A stretch of DNA of 64,000 nucleotides, taken from NCBI GenBank assembly GCA_013399875.1, contig VXAZ01000289.1, forward strand, positions 62,001 through 126,000, read 5' to 3'. Below are positions 1 to 15,100 of this stretch, one piece after another. Origin of the DNA: Gymnorhina tibicen (Eukaryota; Chordata; Aves; Passeriformes; Artamidae). A model generated the notes under the pieces. The model saw only the letters and a list, made by a program, of their open reading frames with translations, ran no database searches and had not been told where the DNA came from. A program made the position numbers and the translations under genes. The stretch's first letter is position 1. Every line of letters begins with the position of its first letter.

Positions 1-117
1 TGAAGGCGGCACAGGTTTCTTTTTCAATGGCTTCTTCTTCTTTGATTTTGAAGCTTTCTTGGTTCCTTTATTCTTTTGTTGCCATCCTTTGCTCTTAACT
101 TTGCTGGCATCTCCTTG
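1..117 (-). CDS. SEC63: SEC63 exon 16, partial (residues 501-539, lysine-rich linker)
   Basis: The exon begins after acceptor CAG and is open to the window edge. It encodes QGDASKVKSKGWQQKNKG followed by runs of lysine (KSKKKKPLKKK), the basic linker that precedes the acidic region in SEC63. The remainder of the exon and gene is outside the window. Confidence 0.94.
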
Positions 118-3100
118 CTGCAGGAAAGCAGTATTAAAATATTTATTCTGTTCATAAAATGTCAGTCATTCAACTGTACTTTAAGCATTTTAAGCTGAGA
201 ACCAAAATTAGAAAGCACAGCTCAAAGGACACTTCAGTAGGCATTTCTGAAATAAATGCTTGCGAAGTGCACAATTAGCAATTCAAGATGTGAAAGAAAG
301 GTCTCTTTAATTAGCAAGAGGAACATTCACTCTTCACTTACCCCATCTTCTGTTGGTTGCTCTTCTGCTGCACATATAGACTGTTCCTTTTCAAACACGT
401 CCTGGTTAGAGAAAGATGTGAAAACTACTAATGCCTCTCTGTACCAAAAGAGCAAATTATTATTTCATATTTGAACTTAAACTAAATCACCTTAATCAGG
501 TCTGAATATTTTACTCATTATGGCAAATTCTTTTATCAGTGACAGACACAACAGGGGATTAACAGATCAAAATTAAACACTATTTCAAACATTTGGTCTC
601 AGATTTTTCCATCATTAGTACTATAAAGAAATTTAGTAGCAACATGTCATCTTGTTCCAAAGAATCTACTTGTTTTATAAAGCACAGAAATCCTATATCA
701 CAAAAGCAAGCAGTAGTAAAATGCTAATTCTGCTCCAGTTGTCAGAGCATTAAAAACTTCAACAGCTGCTCTGCTACTCAGGGACACAGAACAACAAATC
801 AAACCAGAAATGTGAAATGTTAAGACACAACACAATGTTACCATTCTGTACAATAGGACATCCCTATGTAAATGGAATTTTTAATGCATTTCTTTCTTCA
901 AAATATACTATATGCCATTAAAATAACCCCACCCAAATAAAACAGTCACAAGGAGCTGTCTTATAGAAAGATGGCAAATAGGAAATACCACCACAAAAAA
1001 AGTGCATCATACAAAAGGCTAACTCTAGTTTTACAGTCATGTGTTTCTACGCCAGACTGCCTAGTGGAGGTCACACAGGAAACATCTTAAATGAATTTTC
1101 TATATGTTGTTAGACATTTTAGTTTCTAAGTACAGTTCAATATCCTCATAATTTTCAGTTTCCTTCATTTTGCAATTCCAGCATAGACATACAGTGCTTT
1201 TACTTTCTACCCACTGCACTCTCAGCTACTACAGCATGAGCACATGGAGCTTACATATACAGACTTTCTGCTGAACTGGCTTCAATAGTCTCATTTCACC
1301 TGCAATACTCAGGCTTGTGTGCCTTACCTTAGAGGTGTAACTCAGACCTTCTGTTTACTTGGACAATTATGTCATAAGTATAGATGCAAAAATTGACACT
1401 GTAGTCTTTGACATGTCAAAGTTTGTTTAGGTTCTGTGTATTAAAGTTTTTTGTTCAAAGAAAGCCATTACTGCATTTTAAGCTAGAAAATAAGCACAAG
1501 TCAGAAGTTTAACTACTAGGGTGTAGTATTGTTTTGGTTATGCCACACTGTTTCCTACTCAGCAGTCCACTTTCTTCATGTGACACTGGTGTACCTCCTT
1601 TATATTAAGTTATGCATATTCTGCATTCTGCTGGACTGTGTTTCTTTCATAAAGGTGTCTAAAACACCCAAGAGATTTGTAACATTATGAGCCCACATAA
1701 AGTGAAATCAAACACTGTCCTGAGGGCTTCAGTGAATATTTTATTTTAATTCAAGAACCAAGTTTCTGAATGTCTCTTTTCCTGTTGTTTACAAACCTCA
1801 GAGTATCACTTGCCATATTCTTTTACCGTTCCCTAGACAACTGCAATGGGTCAGACTGAACTTTGGTTTTATTCCAGGAAAACTTTCTCATTCAGAAACA
1901 AAACCATAAGGATGGATTAAGAGCACGAGTTCACAATTTCAAATCTTAACCTTACAGTTACATTTACAAAACAACCAGAAATGCCCGTTTACTAGTATAT
2001 ACCTGCAGTTACCAAGAAAGAACAAGCATTCTTAATACTTACTGCCATGGTCTGTCTTGTTAGTGTGACCAGAACAGTGACAAGAGAACCTACTGTAATG
2101 TTGTTGCTGTCTTCATCATCCAAAACTAGTGCAAAAAGAAAAGCAACACATCCATTAGACCTCTTTAAAGCATTTTTCTCCATTTAACATTGCTTCTGCT
2201 ACTTCTAAAAGTAAGCATTAAAATTCCAGAATTTTTGAAAAAATTAATCTCAAAGTATTATTTAATAAGTCTCTTACAACTTCAAATATACTATCAGAAG
2301 GAGGGCTGGTAATTCAGCAACCTATAAAACCGCAACATTGAGTTTGAAATTTTAATTGCCTGAAAGTTAGAAAATTCAAAATTATAGCTGCTGTGGGAAC
2401 CATAACCCTGTAATACCGTACATTATACATTAAAGCATAAAAGTTCAGAAACATGAAATACCACACATGACCAGAGGGACCCTGTTATATTTGTTCTGGG
2501 AATCATCAATTTCATTTTCCTGACTTTCATATGATTAACAACTCAATTTCAATGCCACATTAACAATCATGCATTTAATTATTTTTTAAGGAGAAGGCAA
2601 AGGAAAATAAAAGAACAGCAATGATTAGTTTAACTAAAACATCAAACAAACCCCACAGGAGAGCCACTGAGGAGTTTATACCTCCAACCTATAAACTGGA
2701 GAATGTCTCAGGTAGGAGAGGAATACAGTTATATCCCAGTGCAGGCATTTTATTTATTCCCCTCCAGTCCCTCCCTGAGAAAGCACTTTTACTATTCACT
2801 ACTCTTACATATCTATTTTTTATAATGGCAATACTGAGCTAAACAGAAAAGCATATGCATGGTTTAATCCTCCACACCACACTTGGGTGCAGCTGTGTGA
2901 CAAATGAAGACTATAGGCAAGAAAAAGTTGTTTGCCAAAATACAGGGAGGTACTCCAAGATTGAATTTTAAGCAGATGAACAAGACTGTATACAATCCTA
3001 TGCCACAATAACATAAAGTCTTCTGTTTATTTATTTAAAAAAAAACAAACAGCAAAAACAACACAAATAACATTTAGAAACACCAAGATTAGCAGACATT

Positions 3101-6100
3101 TGCTTCCTTAACAGATATTTCCTCTAACATTTGCTTCTCACAGGAAGACTACACATAAGCCAAATTGCAATCAGGCTACCCAAACAAAGCATAACACATT
3201 TTGAATGTGATCACTGCTATCACAATGACAATATAAACTAGAAACAAGAATTAGAACAACCTTTCAAATATCACACATTTACTAGCACCGTTCTTCTACA
3301 AAGAAAAGGAGACCACAGAACCAATTCACTTCCCACTGCAAGGCTGTCTAACAGGAACTGCTTAACAATATACCTAATCTTCAGAGAGGGAGAGCATTAT
3401 ACATTCATTGAAATGGTGCACACAAAAGGTAGCTAAGCATAGCTCGGACAAATTCTGCCAGATATAAAAACTATACAAGGATTATCACAAAGGAACCCCA
3501 TGAATATTTAGTCATCAAGGTCTCCAACTCAAAAATCTCTGCATACTGGAGAAAGCTGAGCATAACTTCTAGAATAAGCATAACTGTTTAAGATAGCTAA
3601 TGAAAGTGGCATTTCAACAAGAATTCCACATTGCTCATGAAATATTAAAATCAAAAGATGAAATATCAGATAAGCTCCTGTATGAGAAACTACTGCTGGC
3701 TTGGGAATCCATGGAATGTTTCAATGTACTTTATCTCCTCAGACTGTAACTCTCATGTACAAGAACTCACCACTCCAAAGAAGTATGTAATTTCCAGGTC
3801 ACATACACAGCAATGAGTTGTGTTTCAGTATTCTCCAAAAGCTTACTGCCAGCAGACTATCAAAATGTCAGAAAAGTGACATACACAGAACAAAAGGACT
3901 TCGCACTCACCCTGTGGTTTTATATCCATAGTGACATATGGAAAGCTGCCAAGGACAGCCATAACTTCTTCATATTTCTTATCTTCTAGGAAGTGCAATA
4001 AATTGCGACGATCTGAGCCTTTCAAACTCACCAAATCCTGAATAGTTTTGATTTTATACTGAAATAAAAAAAGAAGAAAGGAAGCCACGTGGTAGCACAG
4101 AACACAGTCCACAAATAAACCCTTGATAATACATCACTGGTGTCCCCACATGTTACTAATACATACACATCATTACATTTGTTCTTACTAAAAACCCCAC
4201 ATTTTGGGAAACCAGCAAGCGTATGTTTTGAGAAACAACAAACCAAAGAGGTTGCACTCAAACCTACTAAACAGCATTGCTTTGAACATTGATGTGTTCC
4301 TTAGTATGTCACCCTTTAGAAATGGCACTTTATAGTTTCTTATAAAATTGTTATTTCAGCCAGGTTTTTCAGGAAGTTGAGCCAAGAAATCTTCCTAATA
4401 GGGGTTTTTATTTAGATAGAGTACTTCAGTGCTTTGAGATTTACATTAGCAGAAACAACCAAATACAAGTTTAGGGATTTTTTTTTTTTGTACTAAATTG
4501 CAAACAAATCTAAATCCACTCCTTTTAAGATTTGCAGAGCAGAGCTAAAAGGATAAAACAAACAGATTTGAATACTTGATTACCTCAGTATTATAAATGA
4601 ACATACTTCATTAAAAACAATTTCATGCATCCAAGTAGACTGATCATACTGCCGATCTAGGGCACTGTATTCTTGAAGAACTCAATGCACATGAATCCTG
4701 TACAAATTAGCCTAAAAAACTGGTTTCTTCCCTCTTTTATGGCAAACAGAGGTGGGATTATATCACCAAATTCTTCGGTTTTTTACTTAGTGACAATGCA
4801 TATGTCAAAAAATAGATGTAAAATTGCTTATTTTCTCATATGTTCCCTGTAGTTTAAGACTGGATTTAAAAAGTAAGTCTTTAATGATACCTGTAAGAGA
4901 ATCTTTTACTTTATCCAAAGGATATGACTACTTGAATATTTCATGAACAAGCATCTTCAGAGGGGATTAAAAAAATGCAGTACCTAAACATTCTTAGTCT
5001 TCACACTAACACAGAAGCATTTAAACACCCCCTAAAGCTGTAGTTAAAGCTAAATAAAATTGCCATCAGATAAAAAGATTATTTTCAAGATTGAGCCAAA
5101 TTAACCACTGTAATAAAACTATCAGAAAAGTCAACAGCTTCTAGTAGAAGGTAAGTGCTGTTTCCAACCAGGCATTCCCAGAAGATACACTAGACTCGAA
5201 CGAACAAGCAGGTTTGAAGAGACAGTTGGTGAAACAGAGTGAAGAAACACATGCAGGTATTCAGACAAGACTATTCTTTTTTGCCCTTAAATTCTACAAA
5301 TACCAACACTTACCCAACTACAGTTACGTAGCAAGAGCTTTATAAGACAGCCTTTCACACAAAGGATCACAAAATCTGAAATGCTTCCCATAGTAACTGA
5401 TTATTTTTTCTTTTATGAACTCCTCTGTGTAAGCTTCCAAATATATTTTCTATCAAAGTAGATTAAGAACAATGTAAAGCCAAACAAGTCCCCCCTCCCC
5501 CCTGCCATCCCCAGGAAAAAAAGTGCCAGTAGGATATTCCAGACACATTCTTGAAGAATATTAAATAGGAGATAGTACATTGTAATAAGAAAGAAAACTG
5601 TTTCTATTGTTTGTTAGGTCAACACAGACTGATCTTTCACACTTATTTACACTTACCAGATCTCTGATCTTAATTCCCACCTCCTAACTGAGATGGACTT
5701 TAAAGAAACCAAAAGTAGACAGAACACCTAGGAAGTATTGTATTGAATTCCTGAAAAATAAATCTATTTTTATTCTCTTAGTTAATTCATGACCTTCCTT
5801 CCTTATCCACAAATAGGTAAAAGAAGTAGCAGACAGCATTTTAAGAGGTTACCAAGCATCATTTCTATTTTTATACCTTTTTATGATTGGAAACTCTCCT
5901 AAGATTGTCCTCTTCAATGTGAGGCAGCTGTAAAAGGGGACACTTGAACTGCTGAAGTCCCTGGACTGTCATCTGGGAAAGCTTCATGCAATTTTCCAAC
6001 GATCCCAAAGATGGAGCACGGAACTCCCTTTCTTGGGGAGAATGAAACGAAACACATAATTTTTAATTGTTTTCCTTCTTATACTTTTCCAATGTATACT

Positions 6101-9100
6101 TGTATTACAGAAAACCTTACTTCCAGCCCACCAAGCAAAAGAAAGGAACACCTTAAAATGTTCAGTATAATTAACTAGGCAGCCTTTTTACTCTCACTCC
6201 AGCCACATAGACCAGCAGACATTTTCTTCCCTCTATCTAGGATGTCACAGCTGAACACTAAGGGAGACTTCTACCTAACATTGTGTCAGGGAACAACAAC
6301 TGCACAATATATCTATGTAACTATTATAGACAAAAACTCCAGTTTTAAAAATGCAGCATCAAAACAAACCTATATTTGTATGCTTTATGTGTGTGTGTCT
6401 GTATATCATGTTTAGCTTATCATTTAATATAGTTTATCATTAAACATTAATCTTTTACAACATAATACATTATTTATAATATTTTCATCTTGAAAAATGA
6501 ACATATTAGGTAGCAGCCTATCACATGCAAGAAAAAAACTATATTTATAATTGAAGCTAAGCAGACCATATTATTTTATGTTAGAAGGCAGTAAGGAGAG
6601 CTGTAAAAATACCAAATGCATGGCTTTTATAAATAAACTTAATGGTTAAAAGGGGTGTCTGACCAAACACCTATTTGACTTTTCTTTTAGAAATTACTTG
6701 TAATTCTTTTCATATTCTAAAGTACAAAAAGGTCTACACTCTCGTAATTAAAATGATTATAAGGTAGACAAGGAGAAAAAGTCTTAGTCAGAACAGAGCA
6801 AAAGGAAAAAAAACCAAAAAAAAACCACTTAGTAATTTAATACTCATCACATCTGCAAAGAAATGAAAAAGCAAAGCAGACAAACTGCAACACAACTTCG
6901 ACAACCATTCATTCATAAACAAAACTTCTCATAAACTCTGTTTAGAGAACTCATTTCAGAATTCCCCTGCAGCTCAAGAGCTGCTGCAAGTCCAGAACTG
7001 GCAATGCTTTACCATGAAAAAAAAAAAATAAGATCCTCTTCAAAAAGCCAAAAGCAACTTAAGCTACTTAAATCTTTCTCTGAACTTTTATGTGGCACAT
7101 CAAAGAACTGAAGGCCATTTTCAACAGGTATTATGGAAGGCACCTGCAATTTATGATGCCTGTCATTTCATTTAAGAATCCCTATGCTTTCTCCTACACT
7201 TTAAAAGCTTTTCTGAGAAACAACCAGCCTTTGACTACCTTGACTGTTACAGGTCTAGTCTGCATATAAACATATAAATGTAAGTATGAACACAAGTATC
7301 TTTGGGTACATACACAGATATACTCATATGTATACAAATATGTGTATTTGGGACACTACAACAGGGGCACAGAGGTATTTCTCAAGAGATTGATTAGACC
7401 AGTGGTCAGAAGGACTCTGTGGCCACTCCGCTAGGGCTGTGTGATCCAGCTGACCATGCTGTCAAGGCAGTGAGAGATGCAGACAAAAGCAGGATTGCTG
7501 ACACCTGGGTGAGAAGGCAGACAGGTTATAACCTGCACCTGAACAAAAGGGTACCAAAGCTACAACTGCTAAACACCTACCTTGCATTTTGATAAAATCA
7601 AGTTTAAATTAATTTTAGAACATTTAACAGAGGAAATATGAAAAGGTAGTAAGTTTGACCAAAAAAAACCCCAATGTATTTGGTGTCTTCAGTATGTTTT
7701 CTGCTTCCTTTACGCCACTCATTATCTTACTGCAAATTTCTAAGCAGCTATGAGGGCATATTAACTGCACATGAAAGATCACTCTTCCCTCTGCTTCACC
7801 TGCCCCTCTCCCCTTCAAATTGTCTGTTTCTTCACTAATTACACCAAGCTATAAATATCATCAGCTATCAAATTAAATTACATGGAAGGACATGTGACAG
7901 GTATATGCATTGCAAAGAGAAATATAACACACAAATGGAACTACCTGGCTAGACAGACAGGTAACTAAGAAAGATGTAACTTTAAATTCTAAAAAATAAG
8001 TAGTAATGGAAAGATTAATGTTCCAATCAAGTAACACCACATTTAGTTTCCATTTTACCCAGCTTCCACCTCCCCTGTAGTTTTTTTGGCTGCTGCTGCT
8101 AAGGAAAGTCACAGGATTTTTTTTAAAGTTAAAAAAACCACACTGCAAACCAGGTCAATAAAAGAATCCTAAATAATCTCTGACAAACTGTCTTTTGCAG
8201 GAAATTCACCTAGAGCTTTGAGACTACAGACCACTAGTCAGAGTAGAAAATATTCTCTTTCTTAAAGGATTGACTCATCATCTGTATGACAGTAGAAAAA
8301 GATATTAAAGTTGGAAAGTATTATTTTGGTTTCCTGAAAAGAACACAGGTCTTTATATTCCCTGAGAGTGGACCTGAAGACAGCATAACTTTTAACATCC
8401 CCCAAATGCCCCCACCATAAAATTAATGTCATTGCTGTACATATTTTGACAGCTTCTAATTGTCAAATTGCACAATACAAGATGACCTTTAATCTAAGGT
8501 TAGAAAATAGACCAGAAATATAGAATCATAAAATGGTTTGCGTTGACCTCAAATACCAACCAGTTCCAGCCCCCTGCCCTGGGTAGGGACACCTTTCACT
8601 AGACCAGGTTGCTCAAAGCCTCATCCAGCCTGGCCTTGAACACTTCCAAGGATGGGGCATCCACAGCTTCTCTAGGAACTTGTGCCAGTGCCTCCCCACC
8701 CTCACCAGCAAAGAATTTCTTATCTAAAACCACCCTCTTTCAGTTTAAACCCAACACATGACATTAATGCAGCCAATCACAAATTTAAACGCAAATTTTA
8801 GTTGCTTGTGAAGGACTGGCATACACTGGGTCAAGCCACAACCTCTTCATTACACTGCAGCTTCCAACCTGAATTAAGGAATGTGCTTTGACTGGACAGC
8901 TGAACTGATGCCTAACTTCTGCAGACACTTACTGGAGCACATTCCATGTTTTTGGCAGCAAACATCTCACTTGGCAAGGCAGCTATCTACTTATTATACT
9001 TAAGGATGATCTCAAGGAAGCCATGAAAATAATTTATACCTGCTGGTTCTCAGGTATCAGTTAAATTGCCACAAAACAATGGATGCAAGCAAGGGATGGC

Positions 9101-12100
9101 ACAAAGCAAAGCTAAGTGCCAAGATTGTGAATATTCATCCCAAGTGTCTTTCTTCAAAAGACCTGATTACAAGGTAAGCATAAATTGCTGCAGACGTTTT
9201 TAAGCGTATAATAATAACAAAACCATTTCAGAATATGTGAAAGGCATGAATGCAGCACAAAATGAGATTTCTCATCCCACCATCAATTTAGGTTTCACGA
9301 AGTACAATTTGTCCCCAAAATATTTCTTTAGATAGTATTAACGCATGCCATCACCTTTGTACTTTCACGGATCAGGACTGCTGAAAATCCATGACTAATT
9401 GTAGCACATTATCATTTTATGTACTGTGTCAAGGTTGATTTAAGTGAAAATTAACCCCAAAACCAACTGCAGTTGAGTTTTAAGCCACTTAAAATTATGG
9501 TGACAAATACAAACTTAAGCAAAGCAATCTCTCAAAATTTCCAATACCTAACTCCAATTTCATTCGTCTTAAAAAAACATAACACAAAACCAAACCAATG
9601 CCACCTTTACAATTTCCAGTTGTTTCCCAGGGCGAGACAGTTCTCTCTACATGCACAGTCATCAAAAACAGGGTCAATGCATTACATTTTCTAAGTAGCA
9701 AGTAGTAAAAGCAGTGACTTCACTTTAGACCAAAGACCAAAATTCTGAAACTGTTTACCTTGAAATCCCCAATTTCATTACTGTTGGCTGTTAATGGGCA
9801 ACTGTTGGGTACCACCTTCTCTTTAATACCATGTGCTGAGAGCACTGGCATGGAAGCAAGAGGAAACGTTTGGTTGTTTGGTACCAATTTCTGGGTACTG
9901 CCACTTTCAAACTTTGGAAATATTTTTGAGAAAAGCTGTTAGAGAAATACCAGACAACTCCTTGACTATACCTATGATACATACCTATTTTTTTTCCAAA
10001 TATAGGGAAGTATTTTCTACTGTACATAATGACAGCTATAAATTCTCTTCCACTTTCACAAAATGATTTGATGCTGGAAGAGATAATGATAATCTCTGGA
10101 AATTGTTAGTAGTAGAGGTTGTTCAGATTTGGTTTATAAATAACCATTTCACATGGTAATGGAAAATTAGTTTACATCACTGTATTTCAAAATACTGTTT
10201 CCTTTTTTAAAATTTTAATTTAAGCTAAAATCTAAATTTTCTGGAACTACAAAGCAATTTATTAAGAACACTACATCTATAAATAATCATTTTACTGTCA
10301 AATTAAGAAAGTATCTCTCTGTATATTCAGAACTAGAGGAGAAGAATACCGCTACCTGAAGGTCATTTAAGTTGTAAAGTGTATCATGCACTCTGTTCAG
10401 TACCTTATTTCAGCTTTTACAAGAAGAACTACAGGTGTTTCTCATTTTTCAAAGAGTTCCAGGTCTGTTGCATAAAAAGGCTTCTGACTGGGTTATTTTG
10501 GTTTCATTTTGCACAAGAGAAAACAACTATTTGCTAGTTGACTAATATATACATAGGCCATCTAGGCCATCTTAAAAGGTTATTTTTCAGCACCTTGAAC
10601 TATTTTACAGTATCTCAGAGGTTCGGGTATTCTTTATAAAATACTATCCAAATTTAAAAAATCTAAGCTAGCACACAACATCCTTATCTGCTTATATCCC
10701 CTCTCACACTTTGTTATGGAGCACAATTTCCAGCACCACTTGCAATAGTTCTGGGAAATATCTTTCCCAAAACAATTCTTAGTAGGAGGCTATCAGTGGT
10801 CATTAAAGGAGTTCTGGTCTAGTAAAGATCAGTCAGTAAGTATTGTTTGATAGCAAAAAAATGGTCACCTGTCTGACATTAAAAAGTGCCTTGACTATGT
10901 TTGGTGCAATAAAGGAATGATATTCAAGTCTTTGCTTCCTTACACAGATGCAAGGAATCATCTTATGAGTAACTGCCTTTTTAAAGTGAAAAGAAAAAAG
11001 CTTAAATGTTATATTTCAATTGAATTATAATTTCTATGCCTATTACAGCTAAGCACCTGCCCCTACAAGTTCAGAATACAACCACATAGCAGGCTAAAGA
11101 GCATAGCATTCTGAAATGGAGAAATATGAACGACATACAAAGAAATAATGGCAAAGACATGATCTAAAAACAAGAGGCACTCATAAGAGGAGAGAAAACA
11201 CTGTGAAAGTGCAAATGGAAAGAACACAAGTCTTATACTAAATGCTTTGCTACTGAAAATGAACCACATCTTCAAGAAAAGGTTTTCAACTGCAGTTAAG
11301 GAGAAACTTTAATGGCAAAAAATACAAGCAGGACACACACTCAGGATTTTAGAGCAGAGCTTGGCAGCAGCAGCAGCAGCATTTCAATCCTCAAAATAGA
11401 GAACTCGCTCATTACAGTAAAAAGAGCAAAAGTGCATTTAGGCATTTCTAAACATCTCAGGTTAGGTTTCCCACAAGAACCAAAGACTTTATGAAGTATC
11501 ACAATGAAGAAACATATTTACTGAGTTTAATTATACAGTCTCTTTTCTTACCTTCCCTGCTTCGAGCCATTATTATTAGTTGGCAGATGACATTAATCAT
11601 TTCTTGAAGTAGTGCAGGACTCTTCTTAAGGATAAACTGCTGATCTGCAAGATACAACTGGCTGCAATTATGCTGTACTACTTCTAGGAAAAACAATCAG
11701 ACAGTTCACATGAACTGGACCATTTAATGGCATGGTCTTCACTTCATTCTTGTATTACCAAAAATGCCACTTTATTCTCTCTGATGGATCCATCTGTAAC
11801 ATTCCTTAAAAAAAACAGGAGAAGTGCAAGTTCTAAGAGGAAACAAATTTTGTACACCAGCTTCCACACCAAATGAAGAAATACTTATTAGACTCATCTA
11901 AAAAGAAGCAACAGGACGGCACAGACAATTTATCAGCCATATTAAAATCGCATTAATTCTTTAGGTAATCACCGGTTAAAACCAGAATTTTTAATTTTAA
12001 GTGAAACACCAGTTCTGCAAAAAACATTATTTTTAAAGTACCAACTTCTTTTGAATGCAGTTCTATGAAGTTTAAGTACAAACAGTAACTAAGTAAAGAA

Positions 12101-15100
12101 AAGATGAGACGTTTTTTGTGACTTTTTAAAACTGATTATTTTTCTTTTGAAAGAAACTGAAGAATCTGAAGCAAAGCATTTTCCCTGGTTTGTTGGTTTG
12201 GTTTTGTTTTGTTTGGTGGTTTTTTTTTATTTCCATTAAAATGTAGCATATCTGAACTATATTTGCTGGTCAGCCGAAAACTATGGCTTTCATGGCTGAA
12301 GCTTAAGAAAGGCATTTAGAAACATTTCGGTTTGAATATTTACAAGTACAAAAAATTCCAAAACACAAACTGAAGCTCACAGGTAACTGATATTTAAAGT
12401 TCTAATCTTGTCATCTTTACTTCACATAGTGGAATATAAACCTCCAAAAATAAATACACATGGAAATGCTACAGAGAGCAGCATTATGCTGATCTTGGAT
12501 TTCTTTGCTTTGAAAAGCAAATATACTTCACGTTTAACTTTTTATTCTATTACAAAGATCAAAACCAATTTATCTAAGCCATCTCTGCAGCCAAAAGCAT
12601 TAAAAAGTAAAACAACAGTACTGCAGGGCTGTCAGGAGAGTGAGTAAATGCTAAGTAAATGTTCTAAAGGGTCATTAAAGTTGAAAAATTAAGCAGACTG
12701 CATAGGACTATTGAGCAGAGATTCATTCAACTCCTTATAGGACAAGAGTCAGAAGCAGTGTAGCATGAAGCATCTTGCTCTGTTTCCAGTAATATCAGGA
12801 GAAGCCACTACCTTCTTCAAGGACCTCAGGAACTTGCACCCGGGCAAGATGAGTCAACAGCAGAACTCTGGCTTTCAGACTGTAAGGGCAGGTGAGAGGA
12901 GGCTCATTCTTCTTTAAATTTATGCCACCAATTTCTCTGATTAGCTAAAATAAAAGAGTTAAAACACAAACAGCTATTTTGTTGCTAAAGACAAGCAAAT
13001 ACAGGAGAACAGTTCACAAGGAAAAAAAACCCATATGTTCACAAAAGCAAGAGTTTAAGTAATTTTTCCTTGGAAATGTCTGTAGAGGTGAATATCAGCC
13101 ATTTTTATTCAAAACCCAGCTCCAGAAAGTTAAGAAGTGTCTTTATATATCTTTTTTCAATGTGGGAATGAGGGGGTTGTAAAGATTTGCATGCAAGAAA
13201 TTTGTCCTATGTAGTGTTAAGTAAATTTGTATTGACAGATAAGTATTTTTAATACCTAATTTTATTGCCAAGGTTTACTAGATTCAACCATATTTCTAAG
13301 GCACTTACATTGAACTTAATATGCACAAGCAACAGCATGTCCTTGAGACCTTTCACCTGTCTAAGACACAGCAAACTTCCTTAGGAATAATTTCAGGTGA
13401 AACAGGAAAGAGGCTTACAAGCCTGAAATCCCTGGTAGGCTGAAGATCAAGTATTTTAACTTGTTAATAAACCACACCAACTTGAAAAAAGCATGGTGTT
13501 CTTTATTCAGGATGACCTTTCCTGATCCCCACAGGACCAAGACCCACAGTTCAAACACATCTGAGTAACAGAAGCCCAGATAAAGTAACATCAGCACACG
13601 GCCCAGAAGCTTCACTTTTTAGGTCAAAAAGTTACCTGAGGAGAGATAAAAATTCCAAAATCTCAAGACAAAAAGAGAACTTTGGGTATCAAGAACTAAG
13701 CTACACCAACCTTTGACCAGTCTTTCCCCATACTTGAAAAAAAGATCTTCTGACAAGAAGTTTCTTATAAGCACATCCTGGTGTAACCCCAGACCAAGAG
13801 CAGTAAAACTTAGAAAAGAGAACTTTGTGAAAAATGGGAGCACTGATCATGGCCCCAAAAGCAGAATACACTAGCAGAAGTTATTAGCAATACCCTTCTG
13901 TATTGATGCTTCAAAGAACTGTACTGCCATATAGTCAGAAAAAAACCAAGGATGACACTGATTACTGGACCTTTAGAAAGGGAACAAAATCTGTCATAAA
14001 ATGCAAAGTCATGCACTTGCATACTAACAAGAACTGCAGCTTGAAGGTGGGAGCCTGTTAGCTGGAAAACAGAGATATCTATGATGGGGAAATACCAAAA
14101 ACTTGCTGATCCCACTCTAGTTGTACTAAACCACCACATAAAACAGCTGTGGAAAAGAGTATGCTGAAAGTCATGCCCTGCAGAAATACAGGAACAGTAG
14201 TGCAGCTAAGGCACTGTTAAGACTTAACAGAGAATACTATGGACAATTCTAAGCAGATAAAAAATAATGTATAATTTAGAAATCTATCAACTGGGAACAG
14301 TACCCCATTCAGCAAACAGCAGAAGGGAAATGAGCCTTTTGGAAAAGAGAGGAAAGAAAGACAGCAGCTTTTCTAGTTTAGCAAAATAAAGACAGAAAGA
14401 TAACTAATGGGCTATTGCTTCTGTCTACAGATGCATAAGGATACACGCAGCAAGAATAATTTAGACTCCAGAATAGTGATAAAAACCAAGGATATAAATT
14501 GGTCACAAACAAGACTTCTAATCACTAGAACAGCAAGTTCTGGAACAGCTTCTCAGCAGGATATGGTTACAGAAGGCTTGACTGCCTTTTAAATAATGAA
14601 TGATTAAATGTAAAACGGCTTGCAGAATGCCAAAGCTGGCAACAGCAGAAGAGAAGAACCACTGAACAAGGTGATCTTTTCCAGCCTTTTGCTCCCATCA
14701 CTGAAAAACCCCACTTTACTGCAATTCCATCTTCTATTCATAAAGTCCACAACATGATAAAGAATTCATAAAAGAGACAAAAAAATTAAGTAAAAGAAAA
14801 TAGACTGAGATACCTCTTATGTTTAGGTCATGTTTAAAACGTGAAAATTCAATTGTGTGCATGCAAAGGTTAAATCTGTGAGACTAATTCCCCCTCTTTT
14901 TGCCAACTCAAAACATTTTCATTGGAGCATTTTGTATACTGTGCTTTAAACTTCTTAAAATCAAAGTGTTAGTTTCTGATAAATAAGACTTCCTACAACT
15001 CTGCTAGTAATAATTATTTTCCACAGTATGCATTTATGGCATCTCTGTTGGAAACACTGAATGGAAATGAATATAAAAGGTAACCAGAGGGGAACAGATA

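Noticed and set aside
13810..14139. 109-codon minus-strand open frame in intron 9
   Set aside because: Lies within a confirmed intron and shows no family features.
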